Assembly (NCBI GenBank): GCA_001657315.1
Contig: LYSV01000008.1
Coordinates: 25,995-89,994, forward strand
DNA length: 64,000 nt
Reading direction: 5' to 3'
Origin: Flammeovirgaceae bacterium BBD 1991-12
GTDB taxonomy: Bacteria > Bacteroidota > Bacteroidia > Cytophagales > Cyclobacteriaceae
Below are positions 43,761-52,673 of the stretch, in pieces. Under the pieces are notes generated by a model, which was not told the DNA's origin, searched no databases, and saw only the letters and a list, made by a program, of their open reading frames with translations. Numbering within the stretch: the stretch's first letter is position 1; every line of letters begins with the position of its first letter. The position numbers and the translations under genes are program-made.

Positions 43761-44550
43761 TGCTTCATTTTCCCTCTATAAGGTTTTTGGGTACGAACCC
43801 CATCATTTTCAGGGTAATACAGCGGCAGTAGTAGAGCTGACCCGATCATTGTCGTCCGCAGAGATGCAAAAAATGGCTGCAGACTTTAACCAACCGGCCA
43901 CTACCTTTTTATGGCCATCTCCCACTACCGCCAAATGGCACACACGATGGTTTGCACCGGATTCAGAAATAGAGCTCTGCGGTCACGGCGCCATGGCAGC
44001 TATTGCTTATCTCACCAGCCAGGGTAACCCTGGTGTAACGCTGACCTACAACAGTGGGGAGATCACAGGCCATCAAAATACGGAAGGAAGCTGCACTATG
44101 GAAATAGAGGCTATAGAACATTCTCCGGCCACACAACCGGAAACAGCCCTTATGGAAGGTATCAACACAGATATTATCGAGTACTATCCTACCAGGAATA
44201 AACATATTGTTGTGGTACAGGATGAGCAGGCTGTAAGGGGATTGAAGCCCGATTTCCATCGTTTGAAAGACTGCAGGGTTTTTGGGTTTATCGTGACCGC
44301 TCCCGGGACCGAGGCTGACTTTGTCAGTCGTACATTGGTGCCTCATGTACAGCAGTTGGAAGATCATGCCACCGGGTCATCCCATGCAGTGCTCACTCCG
44401 TTTTGGAGTAGCAGACTGGGCATAACTAAAATGACTGCCTACCAGTTGAGTAAAAGAGGGGGAAGATTTCTTTGTGAGCTCAGGGATGGTAAGGTGTTAC
44501 TGTCCGGGGAATGTAAATGCAGGGCTCAGGGTAAGGTGGTAGTGGGCTGA
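43753..44550 (+). CDS. PhzF-family protein lacking the usual catalytic glutamate
   Basis: 265 residues, PhzF/diaminopimelate epimerase fold: N-terminal strand YKVFGYEPHHFQGNTAAVV (about 9-27), WFAPDSEIELCGHGAMAAIAYL (about 67-88), and the C-terminal repeat DHATGSSHAVLTPFW (about 209-223). The isomerase active-site motif usually reads N-x-S-E-T; here it is NQPATT, so the glutamate is alanine. It may have another activity or be non-catalytic. Translation is coupled to the sensor gene by an 8-base overlap. Confidence 0.8.
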   Translation: MNNASFSLYKVFGYEPHHFQGNTAAVVELTRSLSSAEMQKMAADFNQPATTFLWPSPTTAKWHTRWFAPDSEIELCGHGAMAAIAYLTSQGNPGVTLTYNSGEITGHQNTEGSCTMEIEAIEHSPATQPETALMEGINTDIIEYYPTRNKHIVVVQDEQAVRGLKPDFHRLKDCRVFGFIVTAPGTEADFVSRTLVPHVQQLEDHATGSSHAVLTPFWSSRLGITKMTAYQLSKRGGRFLCELRDGKVLLSGECKCRAQGKVVVG

Positions 44551-44593
44551 TCAATAATTGTGATTATTCTTCGCCTATCTACTCCCACGATAA

Positions 44594-44623
44594 TAAAAAA
44601 ACCGGACCAGTAAATGATCCGGG
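44594..44623 (-). terminator. Intrinsic terminator of the secreted beta-protein gene
   Basis: On the minus strand, CCGGATC (44622-44616) pairs with GGTCCGG (44608-44602), one mismatch or G-T pair, and is followed by seven T. It lies about 30 bases past the stop of the gene at 44653. Confidence 0.7.
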
Positions 44624-44652
44624 CATTTTCATACCATTGATTTATATGCTCA

Positions 44653-45228
44653 TCAGAAATCCACTTCCTTGATCACGTCATTTCCTCTGAATACCTTGAA
44701 AGTTACGGATTCAGAAGATATGGATTTGAGATTGTACAGCTGAGCAAACTGTTTTTCGACCATTTCTGATTCCGAATAGATCAGTTCATTGGACTTACCA
44801 AAGATCCTGATACTGATTTTCTCATGACCGGCATTGTCCATCGCCAGCAGGAACCGGCCCTGATCCAGACGGGTTATGTTTACATAGATCTGTGAAGTTT
44901 CGTCTTCAACAGGTTCGATATTGCCATAGTTGAAGTCAAACCTCTTCACTTCGTTGTTATCAGAAATCTCGAAAGTATAAACACCATTAGGTAGTTCCTT
45001 CATGTTGTAAGGTCTTACGAAACCTTCCCTGTTTCTGATCACTTCCTGAAAAACTCTTTCTCCTTCCTCATTGTAGATGGCAATCTTTACCCTCGTCTCA
45101 ACGGGTTTGGAGTAGTAGATCTTAAAAACTGCGTTTGAATCAGAAACAACACTGATCATGTTTTTGTCAATCGCAAAGGCAGAGCTTAAAACTGTTAAAA
45201 GCAATGCTGAAAGCACCATTTTTTTCAT
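44653..45228 (-). CDS. Secreted protein of unknown function with beta-sandwich repeats
   Basis: 191 residues from the ATG at 45228, which gives a signal peptide MKKMVLSALLLTVLSSAFA; a longer reading frame exists but its first 41 residues look random. The mature part is two beta-rich units, each reading like the C-terminal sorting-type or FnIII-like sandwich: IAIYNEEGERVFQEVI ... LPNGVYTFEI, and IRIFGKSNELIYSESEM. These resemble T9SS-associated C-terminal modules without the sorting signal. Likely cell-surface or periplasmic. Confidence 0.6.
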   Translation of the reverse strand: MKKMVLSALLLTVLSSAFAIDKNMISVVSDSNAVFKIYYSKPVETRVKIAIYNEEGERVFQEVIRNREGFVRPYNMKELPNGVYTFEISDNNEVKRFDFNYGNIEPVEDETSQIYVNITRLDQGRFLLAMDNAGHEKISIRIFGKSNELIYSESEMVEKQFAQLYNLKSISSESVTFKVFRGNDVIKEVDF

Positions 45229-45528
45229 AGCTAAAAATTCCGTTCTGTTGAAATTCGCTGCGAAGGTACTCTGGTGAATCGACACTGGTAAATGGAGATC
45301 CCTGAGAGGATGTAATAATTTTACTTCAAAAGAAAGGTAAAAAAACACCAAAATTCATAAGAATTAACCCCATCCCGGTTTACCTGAAAGAAAATATGGC
45401 AAAGGGATCAAGGCACCAAAATATTATTCTTAATAAAAACTTAACATCAATGTAATTAAAAATAATAATTGGGAGAATTTAGGCTTTGAAAAATAAAATT
45501 AGGAAATCGAATATAGTAAAATAAGTGA
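45229..45528. other. AT-rich intergenic region
   Basis: 300 bases carrying the promoter of the secreted beta-protein gene (minus) and the 3' end of manA. AT content rises strongly near 45300-45530. No repeat or RNA element was seen. Confidence 0.5.
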
Positions 45529-46506
45529 TCAAACCCAAACTTCCAGCATTTTTACCTTTGTCTCAGGTTCGATCAGGATCTCATCGATCGAGGCGGGAAT
45601 GAGATAAACATCCCCTTTTTGAACACTTTGCTCTCCCATTGGATATTTAATGTTAGCCTTCCCTTCCGTACAGATATAGATCACAAAAGAATCCAGCCCG
45701 GAGTAGTCCCTGGTAATGGTTTTGTTCAAAAATAATTTATTGGTCACAAAATACTTTGAGTCCACCAGCGTGTTACTACTGTCTTGTTTTTCCGTGTATT
45801 CAGTGCGGTAGGTGTCATAGGTTTTATAGTCTATTGCATCCACAGCCTGGTCATTGTGAAGTTCCCTTGAATTCCCGTTGGCATCTTTTCTGTCAAAATC
45901 GTAAATGCGGTAGGTGACATCTGAAGTTTGCTGAATTTCAGCCAGCAGGATGCCTCTGCCAATAGTGTGTATTCTACCGGCTGGAATGAAAAAGACATCC
46001 CCCTCCCCCACGGGCTCTCTGTTTAATATGTCCATCACCGTGTTGTCCGACACATGGGACCTGTATTTTTCCTTATCCATTGGCTGGTTAAAGCCGGTAA
46101 TGAGTGTGGCTCCTTCATCTGCCTGAATGATATACCACATTTCTGTTTTCCCCTTGCTGCCATGTCGCTGGCCTGCCAGCTCATCGTCAGGGTGCACCTG
46201 AACTGAGAGATCATCATTTGCATCAAGAAACTTTATCAGTAGAGGAAATTCACTACCATAGGCCTCAAACACGTGTTTTCCCAGAAGATCTGCCCCATAT
46301 TCATTCACCAGCCCGTCAAGCGCGCGGCCCTTGAGTTCGCCATTGGCCACTATGGATACATCACCCGATACGGCAGAGAGCTCCCATGTCTCCCCGCAGT
46401 TATTCAAAGGTGAAAAATCCTTACCAAGGACCGATCTTATTTTCTGACCTCCCCATATCTTTTCTTTAAAAATGGTTTCAAATCTTAACGGATAAAGCGC
46501 ACTCAT
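45529..46506 (-). CDS. manA: Mannose-6-phosphate isomerase, class I
   Basis: 325 residues of cupin type. It interconverts mannose-6-phosphate and fructose-6-phosphate. Zinc-ligand motifs: LSVQVHPDD (about 99-107, Q and H) and the glutamate in GKTEMWYI (about 119), plus FFIPAGRIHTIGRGILLAEIQQ (about 170-191). C-terminal cupin half ends LIPASIDEILIEPE. This supplies mannose units for glycan synthesis. Only one gene in the unit; promoter lies between 46507 and 46663. Confidence 0.93.
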   Translation of the reverse strand: MSALYPLRFETIFKEKIWGGQKIRSVLGKDFSPLNNCGETWELSAVSGDVSIVANGELKGRALDGLVNEYGADLLGKHVFEAYGSEFPLLIKFLDANDDLSVQVHPDDELAGQRHGSKGKTEMWYIIQADEGATLITGFNQPMDKEKYRSHVSDNTVMDILNREPVGEGDVFFIPAGRIHTIGRGILLAEIQQTSDVTYRIYDFDRKDANGNSRELHNDQAVDAIDYKTYDTYRTEYTEKQDSSNTLVDSKYFVTNKLFLNKTITRDYSGLDSFVIYICTEGKANIKYPMGEQSVQKGDVYLIPASIDEILIEPETKVKMLEVWV

Positions 46507-46663
46507 ACCAATAGTTGTTTTGCCGGCAAAGTAACAAAATTATTCACGTCTGGCCGTATGTCTGCCAGTAATGTATGAATGTATTTTTTCGGGTAATTTA
46601 GCGGCTTACGAACTCTAAAGTATCCGGCACTGTGATGATCAGTGTCCTTTTGTACGTTAAAAA

Positions 46664-47416
46664 ATGAAACTTGCAAGACTGAAGGGAAAGCCCGAGATCT
46701 TTTACACTATACAGGGAGAAGGGAAAAGCCTGGGGAAGCCAAGTCTTTTTGTCAGGACTTCCCTGTGCAATCTTCACTGTATCTGGTGTGATACCGACTA
46801 CACGTGGAACTGGGAAGGTACTTCCTTCCCGCATGTGTATGATCGCGATCCCGGATATACCAAATACAAAAAATCTGAATGGATAGAGGAGATCCCGGTC
46901 AGCGATGTTCTGGAGATCATTTGTGGATATGAGTGTAAGAACATAGTACTCACAGGAGGTGAACCCATGCTGCAACAGAAGGAACTACAGGAGCTGTGCC
47001 GTGCACTAAAGAAAACCGACAGCACCTATTGGATCGAAATGGAAACCAACGGCACCCTCCTGCCTGAAAAAGATTTTGATTTATACCTGGACCAATACAA
47101 TGTATCCCCCAAGCTTAAAAACTCCAATAACCCTGAAAAATTGAGGATCAGGCCGGAGGTTCTTCACTACTTCAGCAAAAACCCCAGGGCCTCTTTTAAA
47201 TTTGTTATCGACTCCAGGGCAGACCTTCAGGAGGTACTTGACATCGTGAACACTTATAGGATCAAGGCCCCTCAGGTCTATCTGATGCCACAGGGCACAG
47301 CTGCCGGTCAGTTGGCTGAAAAGAGGGTATGGCTCGTGGAAATATGTAAACAATACGGATTTAACTATACAGACAGGCTACATATCCATATCTGGGGAAG
47401 CAAGCGCGGGGTTTGA
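46664..47416 (+). CDS. queE: 7-carboxy-7-deazaguanine synthase QueE
   Basis: 250 residues, a short radical SAM enzyme. The cluster cysteines are C35, C39 and C42 in CNLHCIWCD; preceding EIFYTIQGEGKSLGKPSLFVR is typical of QueE, as is IVLTGGEPMLQQ (about 94-105). The insertion of about 40 residues after WCDTDY is the QueE-specific loop. It makes CDG from carboxytetrahydropterin for queuosine. QueC/D/F genes are not adjacent. Confidence 0.92.
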   Translation: MKLARLKGKPEIFYTIQGEGKSLGKPSLFVRTSLCNLHCIWCDTDYTWNWEGTSFPHVYDRDPGYTKYKKSEWIEEIPVSDVLEIICGYECKNIVLTGGEPMLQQKELQELCRALKKTDSTYWIEMETNGTLLPEKDFDLYLDQYNVSPKLKNSNNPEKLRIRPEVLHYFSKNPRASFKFVIDSRADLQEVLDIVNTYRIKAPQVYLMPQGTAAGQLAEKRVWLVEICKQYGFNYTDRLHIHIWGSKRGV

Positions 47417-47541
47417 CTTGTGGATTGTTGAGGATATGTTGCTGATAGTGTTAAGAGTCACCTGAACAACCCCGGACAGGGGTTTTGGCAGTGGGCAAGG
47501 CATTGTTTGGTTTAAAAGCCACCAGGTAAAACAGGGCAAAC

Positions 47542-47838
47542 TCACCCCCTTTTACTGATCTTATTCAGACTTATTGACCGCTGCCGGTCACTTTTAAAAC
47601 GACTTGACCTGGTTTGATATCTTTCATGCTTTGTTTTTCGGCTTTGAACTCTTTTCCGCCACATTCTGAAGCCTGAGGGGCTTATCTCTCTTCTCATCAA
47701 ATGGATAACCTGCCGCTCAGATAACCCAAACTGACGTTCAATAGCATCAAAGGAAGTACGATCTTCCCATGCCATTTCGATAATTCGATCTATCTCTTCG
47801 TCTTTCAGTTGATCAGGTCTTTTCATGCGAGGCAACAA
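47542..47838 (-). CDS. TIGR03643 family small protein
   Basis: 98 residues (or 94 from the ATG at 47826), with a helix-turn-helix-like N-terminus: LKDEEIDRIIEMAWEDRTSFD (about 10-30), QFGLSERQVIHLMRREISPS, then basic tail. This is the conserved family TIGR03643, common in Bacteroidota and proteobacteria near cryptochrome, flavin reductase or pterin genes. Its function is unknown. It is the second gene of a two-gene minus-strand unit with the flavin reductase (12 bases apart). Confidence 0.85.
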   Translation of the reverse strand: MLPRMKRPDQLKDEEIDRIIEMAWEDRTSFDAIERQFGLSERQVIHLMRREISPSGFRMWRKRVQSRKTKHERYQTRSSRFKSDRQRSISLNKISKRG

Positions 47839-47850
47839 TGTAATTTTGGC

Positions 47851-48498
47851 TCAGTGAACAGGTTTTGTTTCCTCATCAGGACGTGCATAGGTAAAGCGCG
47901 CCAGTTTCCTGGGAGCGAGATAGCAATCCAACCCGTTGATGGTCACGGTGCCGGCTTCCGCCAGATCGATAAAGCCATCATCCTTGACGAGTTCCTGCCT
48001 TACCCTAAGCTCAATCACCCTACCCAGCACCAGTATTGTGCCATTTGCCCGAATGGGATACTCCTCCTCAAATTCCAACCCGACCCTGACCGGAGCCTGC
48101 TTTACATAAGGTGCCGGGTGTAGTGCCGACATTTCCCGGGTAAAACCACACTGCTCAAATTCATCTACCTCCCGCTCATATTTGGCAGAGGTCTGGTGCG
48201 CTCTGATGATATGATCCCTATGCACATGATTGATAGTAAAGAAACCAGTGGATTTCAGATTTTCATAAGTATGCCTCGGTACCACATGCGGCCGGGTCAC
48301 AAAACCCAGTAGTGGTGGATTACTGCCAAAGTGTGTCACCGAACTAAAAATGGCCAGATTTGCAAGGCCGTCCTGATTCACCGTACCTATCAGATTGGCG
48401 CTTTTAAAACCGGAAATGGAATTGACCATATTATTTCGGTACAACCTGTCCATCTGTTCCAGTGCCTCAGCACCTATGATCACCTCCTTGTCTCTCAT
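47851..48498 (-). CDS. Flavin reductase-like FMN-binding protein
   Basis: 215 residues of the flavin reductase-like split-barrel fold. NSISGFKSANLIGTVNQDGLANLAIFSSVTHF (about 26-56) is the FMN-binding part; PPLLGFVTRPHVVPRHT and FFTINHV follow. It may reduce FMN or act as a flavin-binding repair protein. Association with TIGR03643 is common in this phylum. A GTP cyclohydrolase or photolyase gene is not present nearby. Confidence 0.85.
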   Translation of the reverse strand: MRDKEVIIGAEALEQMDRLYRNNMVNSISGFKSANLIGTVNQDGLANLAIFSSVTHFGSNPPLLGFVTRPHVVPRHTYENLKSTGFFTINHVHRDHIIRAHQTSAKYEREVDEFEQCGFTREMSALHPAPYVKQAPVRVGLEFEEEYPIRANGTILVLGRVIELRVRQELVKDDGFIDLAEAGTVTINGLDCYLAPRKLARFTYARPDEETKPVH

Positions 48499-48578
48499 AA
48501 TTATTTCCCTACTACCGGGATAACAACACTGAAACTACAGATTTGTTAAAACAAAAAACCCCGGTATAAAAGCAATAA

Positions 48579-50486
48579 TTACTTCAGTGAGCCGGTAAAC
48601 TCAATTTTGATCTTCAGTTGAAATTTTTCAATCACTTTAAATATCTCCTTAAGCGTCACTCTTTCTATTTTCGTCAGATCCGCCGGATCGATGTAGTTAT
48701 GGGGTTCACCCTGCTTTCTTATGATATCCTTGGCCTGCCTCTTGAGGCGGATGCCCATTAGGTAGTAATAAGCCTGCATGAGCTCGTAATATTCTACCTT
48801 GTTCAGTACATCCTGCTCATACAATTCTGCCAGCCGCTCACCCGTATTGGTTCTGAGCACCTTATGTTTTAACGCATAGACACGTACCAGATCCACTATG
48901 GGGGTCATGGCCTTCTTGATATCCAAAACACTCTTATCCCCTTTTGTAATGGTCCTAAATCCCTTGAAGAAAGTCAATGGAGACTCATACTGAAGAGCAT
49001 TTTTGCCCAGATGATAGAAAAATAATTCGGACGGGCCGTCAAGAGTATCTTTTATAAATGCTCTCAGTTCGTCGACATAGGCCCTTTCACCATAAACCGC
49101 GCGGCAGTCAAAGAACGTAGAAAAGTTCATGACCGACTCAGGCTCAGGATGACCGATCCACTTCCGGTAGTATTCCTTCCAGTATGACAGGGACTGGCAC
49201 CATTTCGGATTTTTGGCCATAAAACCACCGGTACAGAAGCTAAAACCCACAAAATCCAGCTTTTCACTTACTTTCCCGGCCAGTGACAGGAAGTACTCTC
49301 TTATCTGTGTCTGCTCTTCTTCCGGCCGGTCTTCGTAGATAATGGCATTGTCCTGGTCTGTTTTCAGGGTCTGTTCTTTTCTGCCCTCACTACCCAGTGC
49401 CATAAAAACAAACCGTGCCGGGGGCGGTCCCATTTCCTCCAGTACACTTTCCACAATGTTATTGGTGATGCTGTCCGATACCGCTGTGATCACCTGATTT
49501 GCATGCTCCGAGCGCACCCCCCGGCTAAGCAACTGGAATACAATATCCGGCACCTGCCGCCACTTATCTGCCAGCTCTTTTATACCCGAAGCCAGCTTCA
49601 CTGACTGTATGAATACAAAAGGTGAATAGGTCTGGTCCGAGATAAGTTTGTTGCGACTGGTGACACCAAGGTACTTACCCTGTTCATTCTTTATGACCAG
49701 ATACCGGCTCTTGCTTTTGAACATGAGCAGGATCGCTTCATAAACAAAGGCATCCTGTTCGATACTCACGATCGGCCCTTCCATAACGGAAGATACCGGC
49801 TCATTCAGGTCAGTCTTCTGAGCTACCACCTGCTCTCTCAGCGTTATATCTGTTATATAGCCATCATAGGTGTCGTCCATAGCTTTTATAAAAAGACAGC
49901 TTACGCGATGCTCCGTCATGAGCTTTGCCGCTTGCCATACGGATGTTTCCGGCAGGCATGACACGATAGGCCTGGGACGGATATCTTTAAGACTTTTGGA
50001 GAAAAAAATGTCGGAACCAATGTAATTACTACGCTGTTCCTTGCGGGACAGAATAAAACCAGCATATTCCTCATCCAGCATTTTTTTGCCAAAAATGTGA
50101 GTGAAGTGATTGGAAAAATCAGCGTACTTTTCGCAAAGAGACTTAAAATTTACCTTCGGCAGACAAATCACCTCTGTTCCGGCTTTGGCTACGACCGTAC
50201 GAATAGACCGTTTCTTATTGACCAGCAGTGAAATGGCTCCATAGACAGCCCCTGGACCACTGTATTCGATCAGTCTTTTTTCGTTCTCCTCGTCATAAAA
50301 GAACTCTTCATACTCTCCGCGAACCACTATATCAATCCCCTTCAACTTGCTGTATTCCTGATAGTAAACCACTAATTCGCTGTCGAATGTCGTGGTCTGC
50401 ATTACCTGGGTTATTTCGCTGAGTTCCTCATCGGGCAGCAGGTGAAAGGGTTCCACAGATCGGATAAATTCCAGTTTTGAACTCAT
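48579..50486 (-). CDS. cNMP-binding/CBS/DUF294 nucleotidyltransferase-like protein
   Basis: 635 residues from the ATG at 50486 (longer start at 50516 possible). Domains: cyclic-nucleotide-binding fold (about 1-125, with GPGAVYGAISLLVNKKRSIRTVVA), two CBS domains (about 165-290), a DUF294 GlnD-like nucleotidyltransferase core with FMALGSEGRKEQTLKTDQDN (about 370-389; GSxGRxE and TDxDN), and DUF294_C. The cNMP pocket lacks the usual GE-glutamate, so ligand binding is uncertain. In other bacteria this family is paired with a DnaQ-like exonuclease, as here. Confidence 0.88.
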   Translation of the reverse strand: MSSKLEFIRSVEPFHLLPDEELSEITQVMQTTTFDSELVVYYQEYSKLKGIDIVVRGEYEEFFYDEENEKRLIEYSGPGAVYGAISLLVNKKRSIRTVVAKAGTEVICLPKVNFKSLCEKYADFSNHFTHIFGKKMLDEEYAGFILSRKEQRSNYIGSDIFFSKSLKDIRPRPIVSCLPETSVWQAAKLMTEHRVSCLFIKAMDDTYDGYITDITLREQVVAQKTDLNEPVSSVMEGPIVSIEQDAFVYEAILLMFKSKSRYLVIKNEQGKYLGVTSRNKLISDQTYSPFVFIQSVKLASGIKELADKWRQVPDIVFQLLSRGVRSEHANQVITAVSDSITNNIVESVLEEMGPPPARFVFMALGSEGRKEQTLKTDQDNAIIYEDRPEEEQTQIREYFLSLAGKVSEKLDFVGFSFCTGGFMAKNPKWCQSLSYWKEYYRKWIGHPEPESVMNFSTFFDCRAVYGERAYVDELRAFIKDTLDGPSELFFYHLGKNALQYESPLTFFKGFRTITKGDKSVLDIKKAMTPIVDLVRVYALKHKVLRTNTGERLAELYEQDVLNKVEYYELMQAYYYLMGIRLKRQAKDIIRKQGEPHNYIDPADLTKIERVTLKEIFKVIEKFQLKIKIEFTGSLK

Positions 50487-50653
50487 GGGTTGTTGTTTCG
50501 GGCTCAAAAATGGCAATATATTTCTCTAAATAACATTGGCGCTGTTGTAAAAATTTGAGCTGCCGGTCATGCGTTGGAAAAACGGAATTCCATAAACACA
50601 AATTGCTGGTGTAAACTGTGGAGGTATAGGCAATCCGATACTTTTACCAGATA

Positions 50654-51355
50654 TCAACCTGTAGCCAGCACCAGCATATACACTGCCAGCATCATCAAAA
50701 GAATTCCTCCAAGGCAGCCTTGTCCTTTTTTGTTCTTTTTACGGGATGACTTCCACACTTTTTGCTGGGTAGTAATAACATTCTCATCAACGTCCTGTCT
50801 TTTGACCAGCTCAAAGAAACACTGTGCGGTGGCTTTTGCATCAGCGAGGGCATCATGGCTGTTGACCAGCTTTTTCCTGAATAGGGTCTGGTACAGTTCT
50901 TCCAGCCGCGGATAGTTCCTGTTGGCCCATGGCATATACCCTGAGCTGGCCCGCATAGTACAAAAAAGCGGATAATTCCTCAGTATATTTTTCAGCCCAC
51001 AGCGTTCAAATGCCACTTCCAGCATGCTCTTGTCCAATGCGAGAAAATGGGCCACTATCAAAGGATTATAGCGCTTCAGGTCCTCGTACAATGTGCCTAT
51101 GGCCTTTTTTCTATCCACTCCATGCTCCATGGCAGCATCCTGTGTAATATGGTGTACCCTTATGGCTGATTCTTCGATCCTGAAATCCGCCGGTTTGATG
51201 TAAAAATTCCGGGAAAGCAGGGTATTCCCCTGTTTGTCGAAGATGAGCCATGCAATTTGTACAATGTAGGGCCAGTGAGCCACATCCTTTTTTTCCCAGT
51301 CATCCGGGACCCCTGACGTTTCCGTATCGATAAACAGTATGTGGTCCCTTATCAT
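50654..51355 (-). CDS. DnaQ-like 3'-5' exonuclease with a C-terminal membrane helix
   Basis: 233 residues: a DEDDh exonuclease domain with HILFIDTETSG (D, E about 10-12), VAHFLALDKSML (about 102-113) and NSHDALADAKATAQCF (H, D about 168-173), then a basic linker and one C-terminal hydrophobic segment (about 212-232, GCLGGILLMMLAVYMLV). A membrane tail is rare in such enzymes and would hold it at the inner membrane. The gene is 8 bases after the cyclase gene, and the DUF294 gene is next. Confidence 0.88.
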   Translation of the reverse strand: MIRDHILFIDTETSGVPDDWEKKDVAHWPYIVQIAWLIFDKQGNTLLSRNFYIKPADFRIEESAIRVHHITQDAAMEHGVDRKKAIGTLYEDLKRYNPLIVAHFLALDKSMLEVAFERCGLKNILRNYPLFCTMRASSGYMPWANRNYPRLEELYQTLFRKKLVNSHDALADAKATAQCFFELVKRQDVDENVITTQQKVWKSSRKKNKKGQGCLGGILLMMLAVYMLVLATG

Positions 51356-51363
51356 TTTTGGGA

Positions 51364-52461
51364 TCAGACAGGTGAGGAAACCGAATATATCTCTATTCTT
51401 TCAGCTTTTCCCCTCAGGTATTCATCTCCGATCTTTTCAAAACCAAAGAGGCTGTTCAGCTTTCTGAGGGACTGATAGAGCTGGCCGGATACCAGCAGTT
51501 TCTGATGATATTCATTACATTTCGCAAGTATCCTGGAGGTAGTATTAAGCACATCGCCTGAATAGGTGATATCCTTTTTTATGATCCCGATCTCTCCGGC
51601 CGTCACATGACCATAATGAAGTGCCGCCTTAAAATCAGGCACCAGACCATATTTTTTTATGTATTTATCCTTTAACTCAGCTATTCTGCCCTTGGCGTCA
51701 AAAAAGCATTTTATACAATGGTGATTGACTATGGCATCTTCATACTTCCATGAGATCACTACCTCATCCCCAACATACTGATAGATCTGGCCACTGTTAT
51801 AAATGATACTGTTGGTAATATCAGCGTAAAAATCCCTGAGAAGGTTATAGTAACGGGTATTCCCAAGGCTTTCAGCGATGGCAGTGGAGCTCACCAGATC
51901 GAGGAACATGAACACTCTCACCTCATCCCTTGGCTTGTGATACTTGCCTTTGATAAAATCCCACAACAGTCCCTGGCCGAACTTGTCATTGATCTGCAGA
52001 AAAAACTGGGTCATCATGGTTACAATGGACCATACGAGGATGTTTTTGAGGTGTAGTGGATTAACAAGATAAGTATAAAACCGGTCTGTGGCCACATCGG
52101 CTGTAAAGGGCCAGTTTCCGATATCACTTTTTACAAACCACATACCCAGGATCACGGTGATCACGGAAACGATAACAATGAACGACAGTACCACTGCCAT
52201 AAGGGTGTATCCGTAAGGCCGGTCCTTGAGCTTTTCATTGACATAAAACACCAGAAAGCACCCTCCCATAACACTACCCATAAACGCCGCAGCCAGGTTA
52301 AAGGCCATGTTCCTTACAAAACTGTAGCCATCGACAGGGCCTTTGGAGGCTTCCGAATTAAGACCGAAATAGTCGTAGGCACTGATAAGAAATCCAATAA
52401 CGAGCCATGCCCCAACTATAATGAAGAGTTTTCTTAATTGGATGGACAGTTTTCGACTCAT
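51364..52461 (-). CDS. Class III adenylate/guanylate cyclase with membrane domain
   Basis: 365 residues: four to five membrane helices (about 10-150), then a cyclase catalytic domain with MFLDLVSSTAIAESLGNTRYY (about 186-206; metal-binding D), QYVGDEVVISWKY (about 228-240; second metal region) and TYSGDVLNTTSRIL (about 295-308). DLVSST with an intact second aspartate suggests activity. Product, cAMP or cGMP, cannot be read with confidence. It is first in transcription order before the exonuclease and the cNMP-domain DUF294 protein. Confidence 0.86.
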   Translation of the reverse strand: MSRKLSIQLRKLFIIVGAWLVIGFLISAYDYFGLNSEASKGPVDGYSFVRNMAFNLAAAFMGSVMGGCFLVFYVNEKLKDRPYGYTLMAVVLSFIVIVSVITVILGMWFVKSDIGNWPFTADVATDRFYTYLVNPLHLKNILVWSIVTMMTQFFLQINDKFGQGLLWDFIKGKYHKPRDEVRVFMFLDLVSSTAIAESLGNTRYYNLLRDFYADITNSIIYNSGQIYQYVGDEVVISWKYEDAIVNHHCIKCFFDAKGRIAELKDKYIKKYGLVPDFKAALHYGHVTAGEIGIIKKDITYSGDVLNTTSRILAKCNEYHQKLLVSGQLYQSLRKLNSLFGFEKIGDEYLRGKAERIEIYSVSSPV

Positions 52462-52611
52462 GGAAAGAACTTTACTTTCAGCCCACTTTCAAGCCACTAA
52501 TGTAGCGAAAGAACGGCATTCTACGGGCCCGTGCCTGATGAAACTTATTGTCAGCGTGAGTCTCTCACTGTTAGACCCATCTGACAAACGTCAAGGGCTT
52601 ACCTGAGAGCC

Positions 52612-52627
52612 GTCATCTTAAAATGAC
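52612..52627. promoter_or_regulatory. Possible operator upstream of the universal stress gene pair
   Basis: Inverted repeat GTCAT-N6-ATGAC, 47 bases before the first start codon. Spacing and symmetry would suit a Crp/Fnr-type dimer, and the window encodes such a regulator (57773-58846), but the half-site differs from the classic TTGAT. Speculative. Confidence 0.3.
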
Positions 52628-52673
52628 CGGGCAAGACCTAAATTAACATCAGGATAAAAAAATAACCAACCCG

